Origin: Lachnospiraceae bacterium
GTDB taxonomy: Bacteria > Bacillota > Clostridia > Lachnospirales > Lachnospiraceae
Direction: 5' to 3'
Assembly: GCA_018384375.1 (NCBI GenBank)
Contig: JAHAYJ010000055.1
Span: forward strand, 1 to 45,746
Length of the DNA stretch: 45,746 nucleotides
Below the pieces are notes generated by a model, which did not search any database, was not told where the DNA came from, and saw nothing but the letters and a program-made list of their open reading frames with translations. This document shows positions 26,362 through 35,097 of this stretch, in pieces. The position numbers and the translations under genes are program-made. Every line of letters begins with the position of its first letter. Position 1 is the stretch's first letter.

Positions 26362-26729
26362 TGGAATTTTTATGTTATGCGAAATGCAGTACTTGTCAGA
26401 AGACTAAGAAATGGCTGGATGAAAATGGTGTTAAATATCATGAGAGACCGATAAAGGAGCAGAATCCTACAATAGAAGAGCTTAAATCATGGCATCAAAG
26501 GAGTGGACTTCCTATTAAGAAGTTCTTCAATACAAGCGGATTATTATATAAGGATATGAAGCTAAAGGATAAGCTTCCGGAAATGAGTGAAGAGGAACAA
26601 TATGCGCTTCTGGCGACAGACGGAATGTTGGTAAAAAGACCGATGATTGTCGGTGATGACTTTGTTCTGGCAGGCTTCAAGGAAACTGAATGGGCAGAAA
26701 AGCTTTTGCAGATAAATGCAAAAACTTGA
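26361..26729 (+). CDS. ArsC/Spx-family thioredoxin-fold reductase
   Basis: A 122-residue protein of the ArsC family (YffB/Spx-like). MEFLCYAKCSTCQKTKKWLD holds the CxxC redox pair, IKEQNPTIEELKSWHQRSG and KKFFNTSGLLYKDM follow, and TDGMLVKRPMIVGDD is the typical cis-Pro/Arg region (LVKRP). It could be a glutathione- or thioredoxin-linked reductase; no ars genes are near, so an arsenate role is doubtful. GGAGGT lies 6 nt before ATG 26361, and it overlaps the GNAT-YunG stop, so the two are co-translated. Confidence 0.9.
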   Translation: MEFLCYAKCSTCQKTKKWLDENGVKYHERPIKEQNPTIEELKSWHQRSGLPIKKFFNTSGLLYKDMKLKDKLPEMSEEEQYALLATDGMLVKRPMIVGDDFVLAGFKETEWAEKLLQINAKT

Positions 26730-26819
26730 ATTTCCGCTTTATTTGGGATAGCGATTGTTGCTCTGCCGGCTGGCATTGTGACAGCAGGATACATGGAAGA
26801 AATTAATAAAGAAAAATAG
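26730..26819 (+). pseudogene. C-terminal relic of a voltage-gated ion channel
   Basis: Directly after the ArsC-family stop, the frame reads ISALFGIAIVALPAGIVTAG then YMEEINKEK and stop. This is the end of the last transmembrane helix of Kch-type channels (GIxxxAxPAGIxxAGFMEE). Nothing of the pore or voltage sensor remains. Confidence 0.75.
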
Positions 26820-26920
26820 AGCTTAAGGACAGACTTGTGAAAAATTAAAATATAGGAAAATAAGTAGTATATCAGTATGTTTGTAAGCCTAACTCCCACC
26901 GGAAACAGGAGCGTGACAAT

Positions 26921-27226
26921 ATGAAGCCAAAATCACCAATGAGTTTGGAATTGTATGAAATTCTTTTGGATAAGGGATATTCAGAAGAGTTCAGTGATTT
27001 AATTACAAAGAATCTGAATACAGATTTTACAGCAGGCAGAATGATTGGTTATCTGTCACATTACACGAGTCTTCCGGAAGCGGAGCTTGTAGATGAAATG
27101 CTGGCAATTTTGAGTGATCGAAACCGCATTATGCAGAAAAAGGATATGGAAACTACAAATGCCAAGTGGAATGAAATGATGTGGAATGGTTTTCCGTTTG
27201 TGGATGATGAAGATAAATATCGGTGA
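26921..27226 (+). CDS. Small conserved-looking protein of unknown function
   Basis: A 101-residue soluble acidic protein starting MKPKSPMSLELYEILLDKGY. AGGAG lies 9 nt before ATG 26921. Predicted mainly helical (EFSDLITKNLNTDFTAGRMI, LPEAELVDEMLAILSDRNRI) with a C-terminal W-N-E-M-M-W-N-G stretch. I do not recognise a family. It is followed by relic DNA up to the IS110 element. Confidence 0.65.
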   Translation: MKPKSPMSLELYEILLDKGYSEEFSDLITKNLNTDFTAGRMIGYLSHYTSLPEAELVDEMLAILSDRNRIMQKKDMETTNAKWNEMMWNGFPFVDDEDKYR

Positions 27227-27267
27227 TAAAATGGGTCTTCGCAAGAGAGAACCATGGAACAGAATAG

Positions 27268-27465
27268 GTCAGTAATTGTTGTGAATATAGAGGCACCTAT
27301 CAGAATTCTGAAATTTTTTCTTCCGGGATTGCAAAAGCCTATGATGACACTGGCACCACTGTTCCCAAAGAAATTTCCCAAGGTAAAGCATATTATGCTT
27401 TTGAATCAAAAAAGGGAAAGGTCTGCTGCAGATACTCCTGTCTACTACAATATATTTATGGTTAA
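27268..27465 (+). pseudogene. Unidentified gene fragment before IS110
   Basis: An open frame without start codon: NSEIFSSGIAKAYDDTGTTV, then PKEISQGKAYYAFESKKGK, ending at TAA 27463. Its composition is more protein-like than the overlapping forward frame that begins at ATG 27254. It may be the tail of a gene lost when the IS arrived. Family not recognised. Confidence 0.4.
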
Positions 27466-27511
27466 TAAACCTTACAGCCAGTAAGGAATTATCCATCTTG
27501 TTGCTTAGCTG

Positions 27512-27719
27512 TATAATGATGGAGCAATCGGTATGTCGTCTTCCTTTCTTGGACTTAGCGTCCGTATAAAAGACTGATAACCAGCTCCTCATTTGCAGCG
27601 TTCGTTTTATGCAGGTTGAACTGCCTTTGGTACGTTCGTGTCACACCACAGTAGATAGAATAGGCAATGAGTAAAACTGGTACTTATCCATTGCAATAAT
27701 CTTAAGGAGTGACTAATTT
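27512..27719 (+). ncRNA. Candidate IS110 bridge RNA region
   Basis: About 200 bp of non-coding DNA lies between the IS110 transposase gene and the upstream relic. A TATAAT (27512-27517) sits near its left side without a good -35. GGAC/GTCC (about 27554-27566) and GCAG/CTGC hairpins follow. In IS110-group elements such as IS621 the long left end encodes the bridge RNA from a promoter completed only in the circular form. The call rests on position and simple hairpins; the guide loops were not resolved. Confidence 0.45.
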
Positions 27720-28931
27720 ATGAACGCAGTAGGTATCGATGTTTCTAAGGGGAAAAGTATGGTTGCAATCATGAGACCTTTCGGTGAGATTGTATCCACT
27801 CCCTTTGAAATCAAACACACATCCAGTGACATCAATTCACTGATTGAGATCATCAATTCTGTCGAAGGCGAATCTCGCATTGTTATGGAGCACACAGGGC
27901 GCTATTACGAGGCTCTTGCCCATGAACTTTCGGCGGCAAATCTTTTTGTTAGTGCTATTAATCCTAAACTCATCAAGGACTTTGATAACGATTCACTTCG
28001 CAAAGTCAAATCAGACAAAGCTGATTCTGTTAAGATTGCCCGTTATGCGCTTGACAAGTGGCAAAACCTAAAACAGTATAGTGTTATGGATGAGTTACGA
28101 ATTCAGCTTAAAACTATGAATCGTCAGTTTGGTTTCTACACGAAACACAAAACCGCCATGAAGAATAATCTTATCGGCATCCTTGATCAGACCTATCCAG
28201 GAGTAAACTCTTACTTTGATAGCCCTGCTCGAAGTGATGGTAGCCAAAAATGGGTTGATTTCGCATCAACTTACTGGCATGTGGATTGTGTTCGTAAAAT
28301 GTCTCTTAACGCATTTATTGACCATTATCAAAAATGGTGTAAACGCAAGAAGTACAACTTCAGTCAATCAAAGGCTGAAGAAATCTATGGAAAAGCAAAG
28401 GAACTTGTTCCTGTACTTCCAAAAGATGAACTAACCAAGCTAATAATCAAACAAGCTGTAGATCAGCTTAATAGTGCATCAACCACCGTCGAAGAGTTAC
28501 GTACACTAATGAATGAGACAGCTTCAAAACTTCCAGAATATTCAATCGTGATGAATATGAAAGGGGTAGGTCCATCATTAGGTCCTCAGCTTATGGCTGA
28601 AATCGGTGATGTGAGCAGATTTACTCACAAGGGTGCCATCACTGCATTTGCGGGTGTTGACCCTGGCGTAAACGAATCTGGAACCCATGAGCAACGAAGT
28701 GTTCCCACTTCTAAAAGAGGCCCCGCTGATTTACGAAAAACACTCTTTCAGGTAATGGATGTACTCATCAAAACCATGCCACAGGACGATCCTGTTTATC
28801 AGTTCTTAGATAAGAAACGGGCACAGGGCAAGCCTTACTATGTCTACATGACCGCCGGTGCTAACAAGTTTCTTCGAATCTACTATGGTCGAGTGAAAGA
28901 ATATCTTGCCACTCTTCCTGAATCTGATTAA
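27720..28931 (+). CDS. IS110-family transposase (DEDD recombinase)
   Basis: A 403-residue protein with an N-terminal RuvC-like DEDD domain (GIDVSKGKSMVAI, MEHTGRYYEALAHEL, KVKSDKADSVKIARYALDKW) and a C-terminal transposase-20 domain (MKGVGPSLGPQLMAEIGDVSRF, FAGVDPGVNESG, PTSKRGPADLRK with the candidate catalytic Ser). IS110 recombinases use a bridge RNA to choose target and donor. ATG 27720 has AAGGAG upstream. The frame is intact, so the element may be active. Element ends cannot be placed because IS110 lacks terminal inverted repeats. Confidence 0.93.
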   Translation: MNAVGIDVSKGKSMVAIMRPFGEIVSTPFEIKHTSSDINSLIEIINSVEGESRIVMEHTGRYYEALAHELSAANLFVSAINPKLIKDFDNDSLRKVKSDKADSVKIARYALDKWQNLKQYSVMDELRIQLKTMNRQFGFYTKHKTAMKNNLIGILDQTYPGVNSYFDSPARSDGSQKWVDFASTYWHVDCVRKMSLNAFIDHYQKWCKRKKYNFSQSKAEEIYGKAKELVPVLPKDELTKLIIKQAVDQLNSASTTVEELRTLMNETASKLPEYSIVMNMKGVGPSLGPQLMAEIGDVSRFTHKGAITAFAGVDPGVNESGTHEQRSVPTSKRGPADLRKTLFQVMDVLIKTMPQDDPVYQFLDKKRAQGKPYYVYMTAGANKFLRIYYGRVKEYLATLPESD

Positions 28932-28953
28932 GCATAATCAATAACGCTATTTA

Positions 28954-28982
28954 GACCAGCACTGGTTGTGGTGGTCTTGTTT
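28954..28982 (+). terminator. Hairpin after the IS110 transposase gene
   Basis: GACCAGCAC (28954-28962) pairs with GTGGTGGTC (28968-28976) with one mismatch, followed by TTGTTTT. It may lie within the right end of the element. Confidence 0.6.
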
Positions 28983-29054
28983 TGATACCTTCTTTTCAAC
29001 CTGTATAAAATTTCAATGTTCTCTAATTTAGCCTTGACTTTTTATTTGCAGGCT

Positions 29055-29354
29055 TCAATACTTTCTTGCCGCCGCGATCTCCCGGTTCCTGGCTTCTGCC
29101 TGCTCATACCTTGCCGCGATTTCCAGAAGCGCTTGCACATACTGCCCAATGAGTTGGCAGAACACATCCATCTGCTGACGGTCTCTTGTAAATGCCTGAT
29201 GAAAGGTATCCTTGGCAGATCCCTCCCACATGCTGCACAGAGAAGTCTCTTTCTCACTGAGCTGCTGTGCCTTTGCCTTAAACTGGCTGTTCAGCTCCTG
29301 AAGTCTCCCTGCCTTATTTCTGAGTTCTGTTGATGTTACCTGAAAAAATGCCAT
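29055..29354 (-). CDS. WXG100 family protein (EsxA-like)
   Basis: A 99-residue helical hairpin with the canonical turn SMWEGSAKDTFHQAF (W-x-G). The typical start MAFFQVTSTELRNKAGRLQE is at ATG 29354 behind AGGAGATATAGGA. WXG100 proteins are secreted as dimers by type VII systems and mark co-secreted effectors. It is the last gene of the locus; the IS110 element lies about 120 bp downstream, where effector or structural genes would be expected. The longer reading frame upstream is not used. Confidence 0.88.
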   Translation of the reverse strand: MAFFQVTSTELRNKAGRLQELNSQFKAKAQQLSEKETSLCSMWEGSAKDTFHQAFTRDRQQMDVFCQLIGQYVQALLEIAARYEQAEARNREIAAARKY

Positions 29355-29373
29355 TCCTATATCTCCTTTCCAT

Positions 29374-29688
29374 TCATAAATAAATTCTTGTTTCTGCAAG
29401 CAGTTGATTGACCTTTTCCATCCGATACATTTCTTCTGCCTGCTTCTCCATCTTTTCTGCAATCTTTAACAGTTCATCTGCCTCCTCTGCTAACTGACCT
29501 CCTAATCTCACCTCCTTTCCAATTAAAAGATCCGCACATTCGCTGTTCCAGACCTGTTTGGTATGGCTCACTACATGCAGGAATTCCTCCTGTGACTTCC
29601 TTCTGATCTCTTCCGACAGCCCCTTTATTTGCTCTGAAAGACTCTTAATCTCCTGAAAGTGCATCTCAATTTTCTGTGGTGACAACAA
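29374..29688 (-). CDS. WXG100-like protein, divergent turn
   Basis: About 104 residues, mostly coiled coil (FQEIKSLSEQIKGLSEEIRR, QLAEEADELLKIAEKMEKQA). Near the middle is QVWNSECADLLIG, where the W-x-G turn would be; the Gly is replaced by Ser. I chose TTG 29688, which has AGGAGG at 6-nt spacing and overlaps the preceding gene by 23 nt; ATG 29664 would shorten it by eight residues but lacks a site. It is probably a partner subunit for one of the canonical WXG100 proteins. Confidence 0.65.
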   Translation of the reverse strand: MLSPQKIEMHFQEIKSLSEQIKGLSEEIRRKSQEEFLHVVSHTKQVWNSECADLLIGKEVRLGGQLAEEADELLKIAEKMEKQAEEMYRMEKVNQLLAETRIYL

Positions 29689-29962
29689 TATTTTCCTCCT
29701 CAGCCTTCTCATAAACAGAAGCAATGATTTCCAGCTTCTCAATCTGCAAAATCAGCTGTGCAAAACTTCTTTTTCCCTTTTCCAGCCCTTCTTCAAATTC
29801 TTTTTGAAAGCCTCGCGCCACTTCCCCGTCAAAACAATCGGTAATGTGAATGCCCTCCTCACAGCCCTGCCTGAAATCCTGATCGGCAAGCGCCGCAGCC
29901 GCTACCCATCCTGCTTTCTTTTCCCGAAGCCTTCCTGTCGTAACTTTTATTTTTCCCGCCAT
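29666..29962 (-). CDS. WXG100-size protein with FDG turn
   Basis: A 98-residue helical protein MAGKIKVTTGRLREKKAGWV.. with DCFDGEVARGFQKEFEEG in the middle, where F-D-G stands in place of W-x-G. The second helix is LILQIEKLEIIASVYEKAEE. It lies 5 nt after the upstream WXG gene and overlaps the next gene, so all four are tightly packed. A secreted or partner protein is inferred from size, fold pattern and position. Confidence 0.65.
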   Translation of the reverse strand: MAGKIKVTTGRLREKKAGWVAAAALADQDFRQGCEEGIHITDCFDGEVARGFQKEFEEGLEKGKRSFAQLILQIEKLEIIASVYEKAEEENIVVTTEN

Positions 29963-29967
29963 TTTCT

Positions 29968-30279
29968 TTAAACCTTCATTTCCTCTATCTGTCTTCGATT
30001 ATTCTGTTCCACCGCCACCAGCTTTTCCGCCGAATCCAATACTCTTGAAAGGAGCATTTTCATTTCCTTGAGCTGCCCTCTTGTCTCTTTCATGCATCGG
30101 AGCATCTTTTCATACCATTCTTCAAAGGAAGCTCCTTCCCAGGCTTCCTTAAGGCTCTGCGTCTCCGTCTCCAAAATTTCAAGCTGGTCGGAAGCATCGG
30201 TAAATTTTTTCTCCATTCGTTCTATTTTTTTACTTAGGTTTCCTGCAAAAAGCTGTAGGCTCCATGTGATTTCATTCAT
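29968..30279 (-). CDS. WXG100 family protein
   Basis: A 103-residue protein with the helix-turn-helix hairpin LEILETETQSLKEAWEGASF..EEWYEKM (W-E-G turn). ATG 30279 is preceded by GAGGAG at 5-nt spacing; a GTG two codons earlier overlaps that site. It sits 14 nt after the EsaB-like gene. A likely secretion substrate of the neighbouring EssC. Confidence 0.8.
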   Translation of the reverse strand: MNEITWSLQLFAGNLSKKIERMEKKFTDASDQLEILETETQSLKEAWEGASFEEWYEKMLRCMKETRGQLKEMKMLLSRVLDSAEKLVAVEQNNRRQIEEMKV

Positions 30280-30293
30280 ATTCACTCCTCTGA

Positions 30294-30539
30294 CTAGATC
30301 AGGATCAGTCTGTCTCCGTTTCTGATCCCCTGCTCTGCAAGTCTCTCATTTTCCTTTAAAACGCACGCTCGCCTGATCGCATACAGATACCGCTTTTTTT
30401 CTCCGGCAGGCCTCAGGCTCTCCTTTTCCTCTATCAAGGAAACGATTTCTTTCATCAGGTCTCCCACCTCTCTCTCCTCATCTAATTCAAAGTCATAGAT
30501 CCGGTCCAGCACAGGAACCTGAATATCCACCACTATCAT
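30294..30539 (-). CDS. esaB: EsaB/YukD-like ubiquitin-fold protein
   Basis: An 81-residue protein IVVDIQVPVLDRIYDFELDE ... NGDRLILI, with the beta-grasp pattern of YukD/EsaB, the small cytosolic component of type VIIb secretion. ATG 30539 follows AAGGAGGT at 5-nt spacing and lies inside the last 47 nt of essC in another frame, an unusually long overlap. Its presence directly after essC confirms a T7SSb locus. Confidence 0.82.
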   Translation of the reverse strand: MIVVDIQVPVLDRIYDFELDEEREVGDLMKEIVSLIEEKESLRPAGEKKRYLYAIRRACVLKENERLAEQGIRNGDRLILI

Positions 30540-33500
30540 CACTGACCTCCTTCCCGATAGGAACCAAAATTCTCTCTGTCCGGCTTCCCGGACCATTTTT
30601 ATAGTATCCGATGCCGACAGGCTCATATTGGTTCATCACGGCATATCCAAGATCCTCAAAGGAAAAGATCCTTTGCTCTCCTCCCTTTCCTCCCAGATGG
30701 ATTCCTGTCTGCCATTTCGCTAGTTCTCTGAAAAAAGCCGTTGCTTCCGTCTCATAATCTCTTGTCGGCACGCATCCTCCCACAAGGAAAAAGTTCTTTT
30801 CCTTTCCCTGTGCAAGGCTTTCCCAAAAAGCAATTCTCTCCTGCCTCAATTCATCCGCACGATATATCAGACTGCAAAAGGAAGATACATTTTCAATTAA
30901 AATACAGCTTTCTTTCCCTAGGCATCGATGCAGCTGCAGGATCTCTTCTTCCCCGGAACCAAACCGCACGCCATCACTTTTTCCTAAATTTGCTATTCTT
31001 CTCTCCTGGTCGATCAAAATCACTTTTTTCTTCCTCTCCAAAAGACCTTCCGCAATGTGAAAAAGAACCGCATCTCTTCCCAGCCGTGCCTCTCCCGAAA
31101 CCAGAAAGCAGGGACTTTCTCCCATTTTAAACGGAACAATTTCACCGCTCCTCAAGGAATAGCCTAACGGAATCAACTCTTTCTCCCCTGAGCTGGCTGC
31201 CTTTAATGTTTCATAATCCGGAGCCTCCGGGATCTGGGGAAAGCATCTGACCTTTCTTTTTTCTTTTCCCGATCTGCACGCTTCCTCCCACTTTATTCTC
31301 AGCGCCTGTCCTGCCTGCTCAATCTTCCTGCTTCCGCCAAATTCCTCCTGTACGCTGATTGCCAATACCGCCTGGAATTCCAAAATTCTCCCGTCAATTT
31401 TGCACAGCCCTCTTCCCTTTGTATTTTCCTTAGGCAAAACCGGAATATGGTATTGTCTTAAAATGTCACCGTAAGCAAACCGGTCACTCATCTCAAGCGC
31501 CAGCGATGTCTTTATCTTTTCATATAATTTCCCCGGGATCTCTCCCGGAGCTGCGGATGCCAGAATCAGATAAACCCCACAATGGATTCCCTCCGCTGCC
31601 AGTCTGAGCAGAAATTCCTGCTGCTTTTCATTAAGCGCCATAAAAAATGCTCCGAAATTATCAATCACAAGAAACACATAAGGGAGGCTATCCCTTTCCA
31701 TTTTGTTGTATTGCTCTGCACTGATTCCAGACAGGAGCTCCTTCCGCTCTGCCACAAAACGCTTTAGATGATAAAAGAAAATTTCCCTTTCCTCTGCGCG
31801 CTTCCATATGCCGATGCAGCCCGGCATAGCCTGAAAGCTTCCCATACTGCCCTGACCGATGTCCACTGCAAGTACAACCGCTTCGTCGGGCGTATATTCC
31901 GTACATAGCTGCCACAAAATCGTATGCAGCAACGCTGTTTTCCCGGTTGCCGGACCTCCACAGACTGCCAGATGCCCCTGCTTCTCCGGTTCATATTCCA
32001 GACATAATTGACGTTGATTTTCCGGATCATCACAGATTCCAAGCTGGAGACAGATTTTCTCCCTCCCCCGGCTTTTTTCCCTTTCTACCCAGGTCTTCTC
32101 CGGCACATATGACGCTTTCCCCATTTTCTTCCTCAATTCATCCAGATCGATTCTGTCAGGAAGTTCAGGCATCCATAATGCCTCTGCCCTTCCATATCCC
32201 GTCTGTTCTGCAATTTGGTTTACATAATCTATGACTGCTTCCAATTGACTCTGTTTCTTCCTTTGCTCCTGCTGTTTTCTGATCTGCCATCTTACTCCTG
32301 TAGCTTCCACCAATGCCGCTCCACTGCTTTTGCCGGCTGCATCCCGGTAAACTTCCCCGCAATAGCCCGTCTGAAACAGCTCATAATACTCCTGGTTGCC
32401 GATTTGTAAAAAGCACTGCCCGGGCACGGTAAGCATTGCTGCGTCCTTATTGTGCAGTACATCCATGCTGTCCTGCTTATCCTGCACGCGAAGGCACAGA
32501 CGAAATCTTGCATTACTCCATATCCTGTCATCCACCGTACCGGCAGGTTTTTGCGTTGCCAGTATCAAATGCACGCCCAGGCTTCTTCCTACCTGGGCAA
32601 GAGAAACAATGTCCTGCATGAACTCCGGTTCTTCTCTTCTAAGCTCTGCAAACTCATCCACCACCAGGAGTAAATGCGGCATTGGCTCATTCGCCCTTCC
32701 CTCTTTATAAAGCTGCGTATAAGCATCGATATGATTACTACCGGCGCTTTTCAAAAGCTGCTGTCTTCTTTTATTTTCACTGATAATTGCCGACATGGCT
32801 CTTTTGATCTGTTTCCCAGATAAATTTGAAATGATTCCGGCGCAATGCGGAAGCTTCTGAAGCTGATTTCCCGTTCCACCGCCCTTATAATCGATCATAA
32901 AAAAATTGACATCCTCCGGGCTGTAATTAACGGAAAGAGACAGAAGATAGGTCTGTAAAAGCTCGCTTTTTCCTGATCCGGTAGTCCCGGCAATCAGTCC
33001 GTGGGGGCCATGAAATTTCTCATGTACATCCAGCCAGACCAGCTTTTCTCCCATACCAACCCCAATGGGCACTTTCAGACGTTCCCCCGGATTATTTTTC
33101 TTCCATCTTGCCGCGCAGGCAAGCTCCTCCAATTTTTTGCAGCCAAACAATTGCAGAAAGTCCACTTTTTCAGGAAGCTGCATTTGTGTATCAGTATCTT
33201 TTACCCGAAACCCTGATATCTCCCTAAAATAGCTTTGTGCTTCCGCTTCGCTGATCCCTTCCAGGGCAATTGGTTTCCTCCCTAGCTGTTCCTCTCCATA
33301 AACAATCAATTCCTGGACTTCTCCCTGCACCTTCAGGTGATATCTGCAGCTCTTGGGAAGCTCCTCACGCCTTTTTTGTATAAATATGGTACTTACAGGA
33401 TATTTTTCATCCGGATCGGTCAAATATCTGTATAAGACCTCTCCCTGTATCAGTTCCTCGCAGAAAATCAGAACCAAATACCAGGGGAGCACCGGCTTCT

Positions 33501-35097
33501 CCTCTTCTGCTCCCTTTTCAAGCGCCTGCTGTAACACCGGAATGATCCGTGCCGCTTCCCTTTCATCCCCTGCAAGGAATCGCAGCTTTCCGTCTGAAGA
33601 CCAGCTATGCTGCAGCCACTTGATCCCTTCTGCAAGCTTTCTGTGGCTTAGGATTTCCTTCCGGTAAAAACAGACAAGCTTAACTTCGGTATAACAATGG
33701 CATGCTGCCAGCTGTATCAGAAGCTGAAAAAGGATCTCACGTGTCTTACGATCTCCGATTTCTCCAAGAATGCCCAGCTGTCTGACCTTAAAAAAATCTA
33801 CTCCGTCCGGCACATTCTCCAAAACCTGAAATTCCCTGACCGTCTCAACTGCCATCTGAGACAGTTTATCGGGAACAATCCTTTTTGCTCCGCCGGAAAG
33901 CTTCACATTGATCTGAAAGTCCATCTTTCCCACTCCCATTCGCAGAAACAGGAAATCGGGCTGCCGGTAATACCTGTCCCATGCAACCAATGCCGCTCCT
34001 TTCTGCCCGCCTAAGAAGGTGGCTGCCGGAGGATATCTCTGCTCCAGGATCCTCCGGTTCTCCTGTTCACATCGTTGTAAATACTCCCGCATTTTTTCCA
34101 GATATTCCCGATATTGAAGATTTCTTTCCTTCTCCTCCTGCTTTCTCATCTGTTTCCGATATCCATGATTTACGACGCCCCAGAAGAAAGCCAGAAAAGC
34201 AGTGCTGATGCCCATGACCACAGACAGAAGATAAAAGCCTGTCCCTGTCTGCCGGGAAAGCCTGCTGCCTATCCATGCCATCAGCAGCATAGGAAATACC
34301 ATGGTTACGGAGGGCCCCAGATTTAAGAAAAGCGGAACACTTTTTTCCCGTCTTACCGTTTCCGGCAAAAGAATTTCTTCCTCCCCGGCATGGAGACTTT
34401 CTTCCTGCGTCCGATAACGCTCAATCCACTTATTTTCTCCTCTTTCCCTGTTTCCTGCTATCAGTCGGCCTCTTGTCGGTGCCAGCTCCTTGCAGCTGCT
34501 TTTCCCTCTTGCGATTCTGATGATTCCTGTAAAGGAGCAGCAAAACAATATGTCCCTTAGTACCAGTATATGCAGACCGTATACATCAATTCGATCTCCA
34601 TCACAAAGTCTGCTTTCCTCCTTAACAGCCCTCTCATTCACGTAAATTCCTTCCGCCTTCGCGGGGCAAAGCACATACCCCTCCTTTTCCCGGAGAATCT
34701 CTGCCATCTGAGCCTCGATCAGGGAATAGCAGTCATAGAAGATCTGATTCTGATAGGCGTTCCCTATCCTGCATCGCTCTCCGGTTTGCAGAATAAGCTT
34801 TTCCCCTTCCTTCAGTTCTGCCTGCTCACCGGAAAGAAGCAGCAGGAGTCTCTCCTTTTGTCTGGTAAAATAGTAGTATGCTCTTTTTTCACTAAGTTCC
34901 TCATTTTGAATCCAATAAGCTCCGTTTTCCCATACCAGAGAAAATTCTTCATCCTCCTGAATACCGAGTATTTCTTTTTCAAGACAGATACGGCTCTCTC
35001 CGTCACGGAACCCATGCAAATGCTTTCGGGCGCAGGCAGCCCCGCTGAATATCAACAGCAATCTGCCTCTTTCTTCTTTTTCTCTCGTAATTGTCAA
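30493..35097 (-). CDS. essC: Type VIIb secretion ATPase EssC
   Basis: A 1534-residue FtsK/SpoIIIE motor. The N-terminal half holds FHA-like domains (to about 200) and two transmembrane helices (VTMVFPMLLMAWIGSRL, GFYLLSVVMGISTAFLAFFW, about 265-310). Three ATPase modules follow: GLIAGTTGSGKSELLQ (about 700, intact), LAVCGGPATGKTALLH (about 1045, intact) and LVSGEARLGRDAVLF (about 1333, where the GK[TS] is lost, so probably inactive). It recognises and translocates WXG100 substrates. The start is a TTG only 3 nt after AAGGAGG, which is tight; no ATG or GTG lies close by. First gene of the locus. Confidence 0.93.
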   Translation of the reverse strand: MTITREKEERGRLLLIFSGAACARKHLHGFRDGESRICLEKEILGIQEDEEFSLVWENGAYWIQNEELSEKRAYYYFTRQKERLLLLLSGEQAELKEGEKLILQTGERCRIGNAYQNQIFYDCYSLIEAQMAEILREKEGYVLCPAKAEGIYVNERAVKEESRLCDGDRIDVYGLHILVLRDILFCCSFTGIIRIARGKSSCKELAPTRGRLIAGNRERGENKWIERYRTQEESLHAGEEEILLPETVRREKSVPLFLNLGPSVTMVFPMLLMAWIGSRLSRQTGTGFYLLSVVMGISTAFLAFFWGVVNHGYRKQMRKQEEKERNLQYREYLEKMREYLQRCEQENRRILEQRYPPAATFLGGQKGAALVAWDRYYRQPDFLFLRMGVGKMDFQINVKLSGGAKRIVPDKLSQMAVETVREFQVLENVPDGVDFFKVRQLGILGEIGDRKTREILFQLLIQLAACHCYTEVKLVCFYRKEILSHRKLAEGIKWLQHSWSSDGKLRFLAGDEREAARIIPVLQQALEKGAEEEKPVLPWYLVLIFCEELIQGEVLYRYLTDPDEKYPVSTIFIQKRREELPKSCRYHLKVQGEVQELIVYGEEQLGRKPIALEGISEAEAQSYFREISGFRVKDTDTQMQLPEKVDFLQLFGCKKLEELACAARWKKNNPGERLKVPIGVGMGEKLVWLDVHEKFHGPHGLIAGTTGSGKSELLQTYLLSLSVNYSPEDVNFFMIDYKGGGTGNQLQKLPHCAGIISNLSGKQIKRAMSAIISENKRRQQLLKSAGSNHIDAYTQLYKEGRANEPMPHLLLVVDEFAELRREEPEFMQDIVSLAQVGRSLGVHLILATQKPAGTVDDRIWSNARFRLCLRVQDKQDSMDVLHNKDAAMLTVPGQCFLQIGNQEYYELFQTGYCGEVYRDAAGKSSGAALVEATGVRWQIRKQQEQRKKQSQLEAVIDYVNQIAEQTGYGRAEALWMPELPDRIDLDELRKKMGKASYVPEKTWVEREKSRGREKICLQLGICDDPENQRQLCLEYEPEKQGHLAVCGGPATGKTALLHTILWQLCTEYTPDEAVVLAVDIGQGSMGSFQAMPGCIGIWKRAEEREIFFYHLKRFVAERKELLSGISAEQYNKMERDSLPYVFLVIDNFGAFFMALNEKQQEFLLRLAAEGIHCGVYLILASAAPGEIPGKLYEKIKTSLALEMSDRFAYGDILRQYHIPVLPKENTKGRGLCKIDGRILEFQAVLAISVQEEFGGSRKIEQAGQALRIKWEEACRSGKEKRKVRCFPQIPEAPDYETLKAASSGEKELIPLGYSLRSGEIVPFKMGESPCFLVSGEARLGRDAVLFHIAEGLLERKKKVILIDQERRIANLGKSDGVRFGSGEEEILQLHRCLGKESCILIENVSSFCSLIYRADELRQERIAFWESLAQGKEKNFFLVGGCVPTRDYETEATAFFRELAKWQTGIHLGGKGGEQRIFSFEDLGYAVMNQYEPVGIGYYKNGPGSRTERILVPIGKEVSDDSGGYSGSCAGPDL

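Noticed and set aside
27254-27484. Forward 76-residue frame MEQNRSVIVVNIEAP...
   Set aside because: The overlapping frame ending at 27465 has more natural protein composition, and neither has a good RBS; treated as a relic, not a gene.
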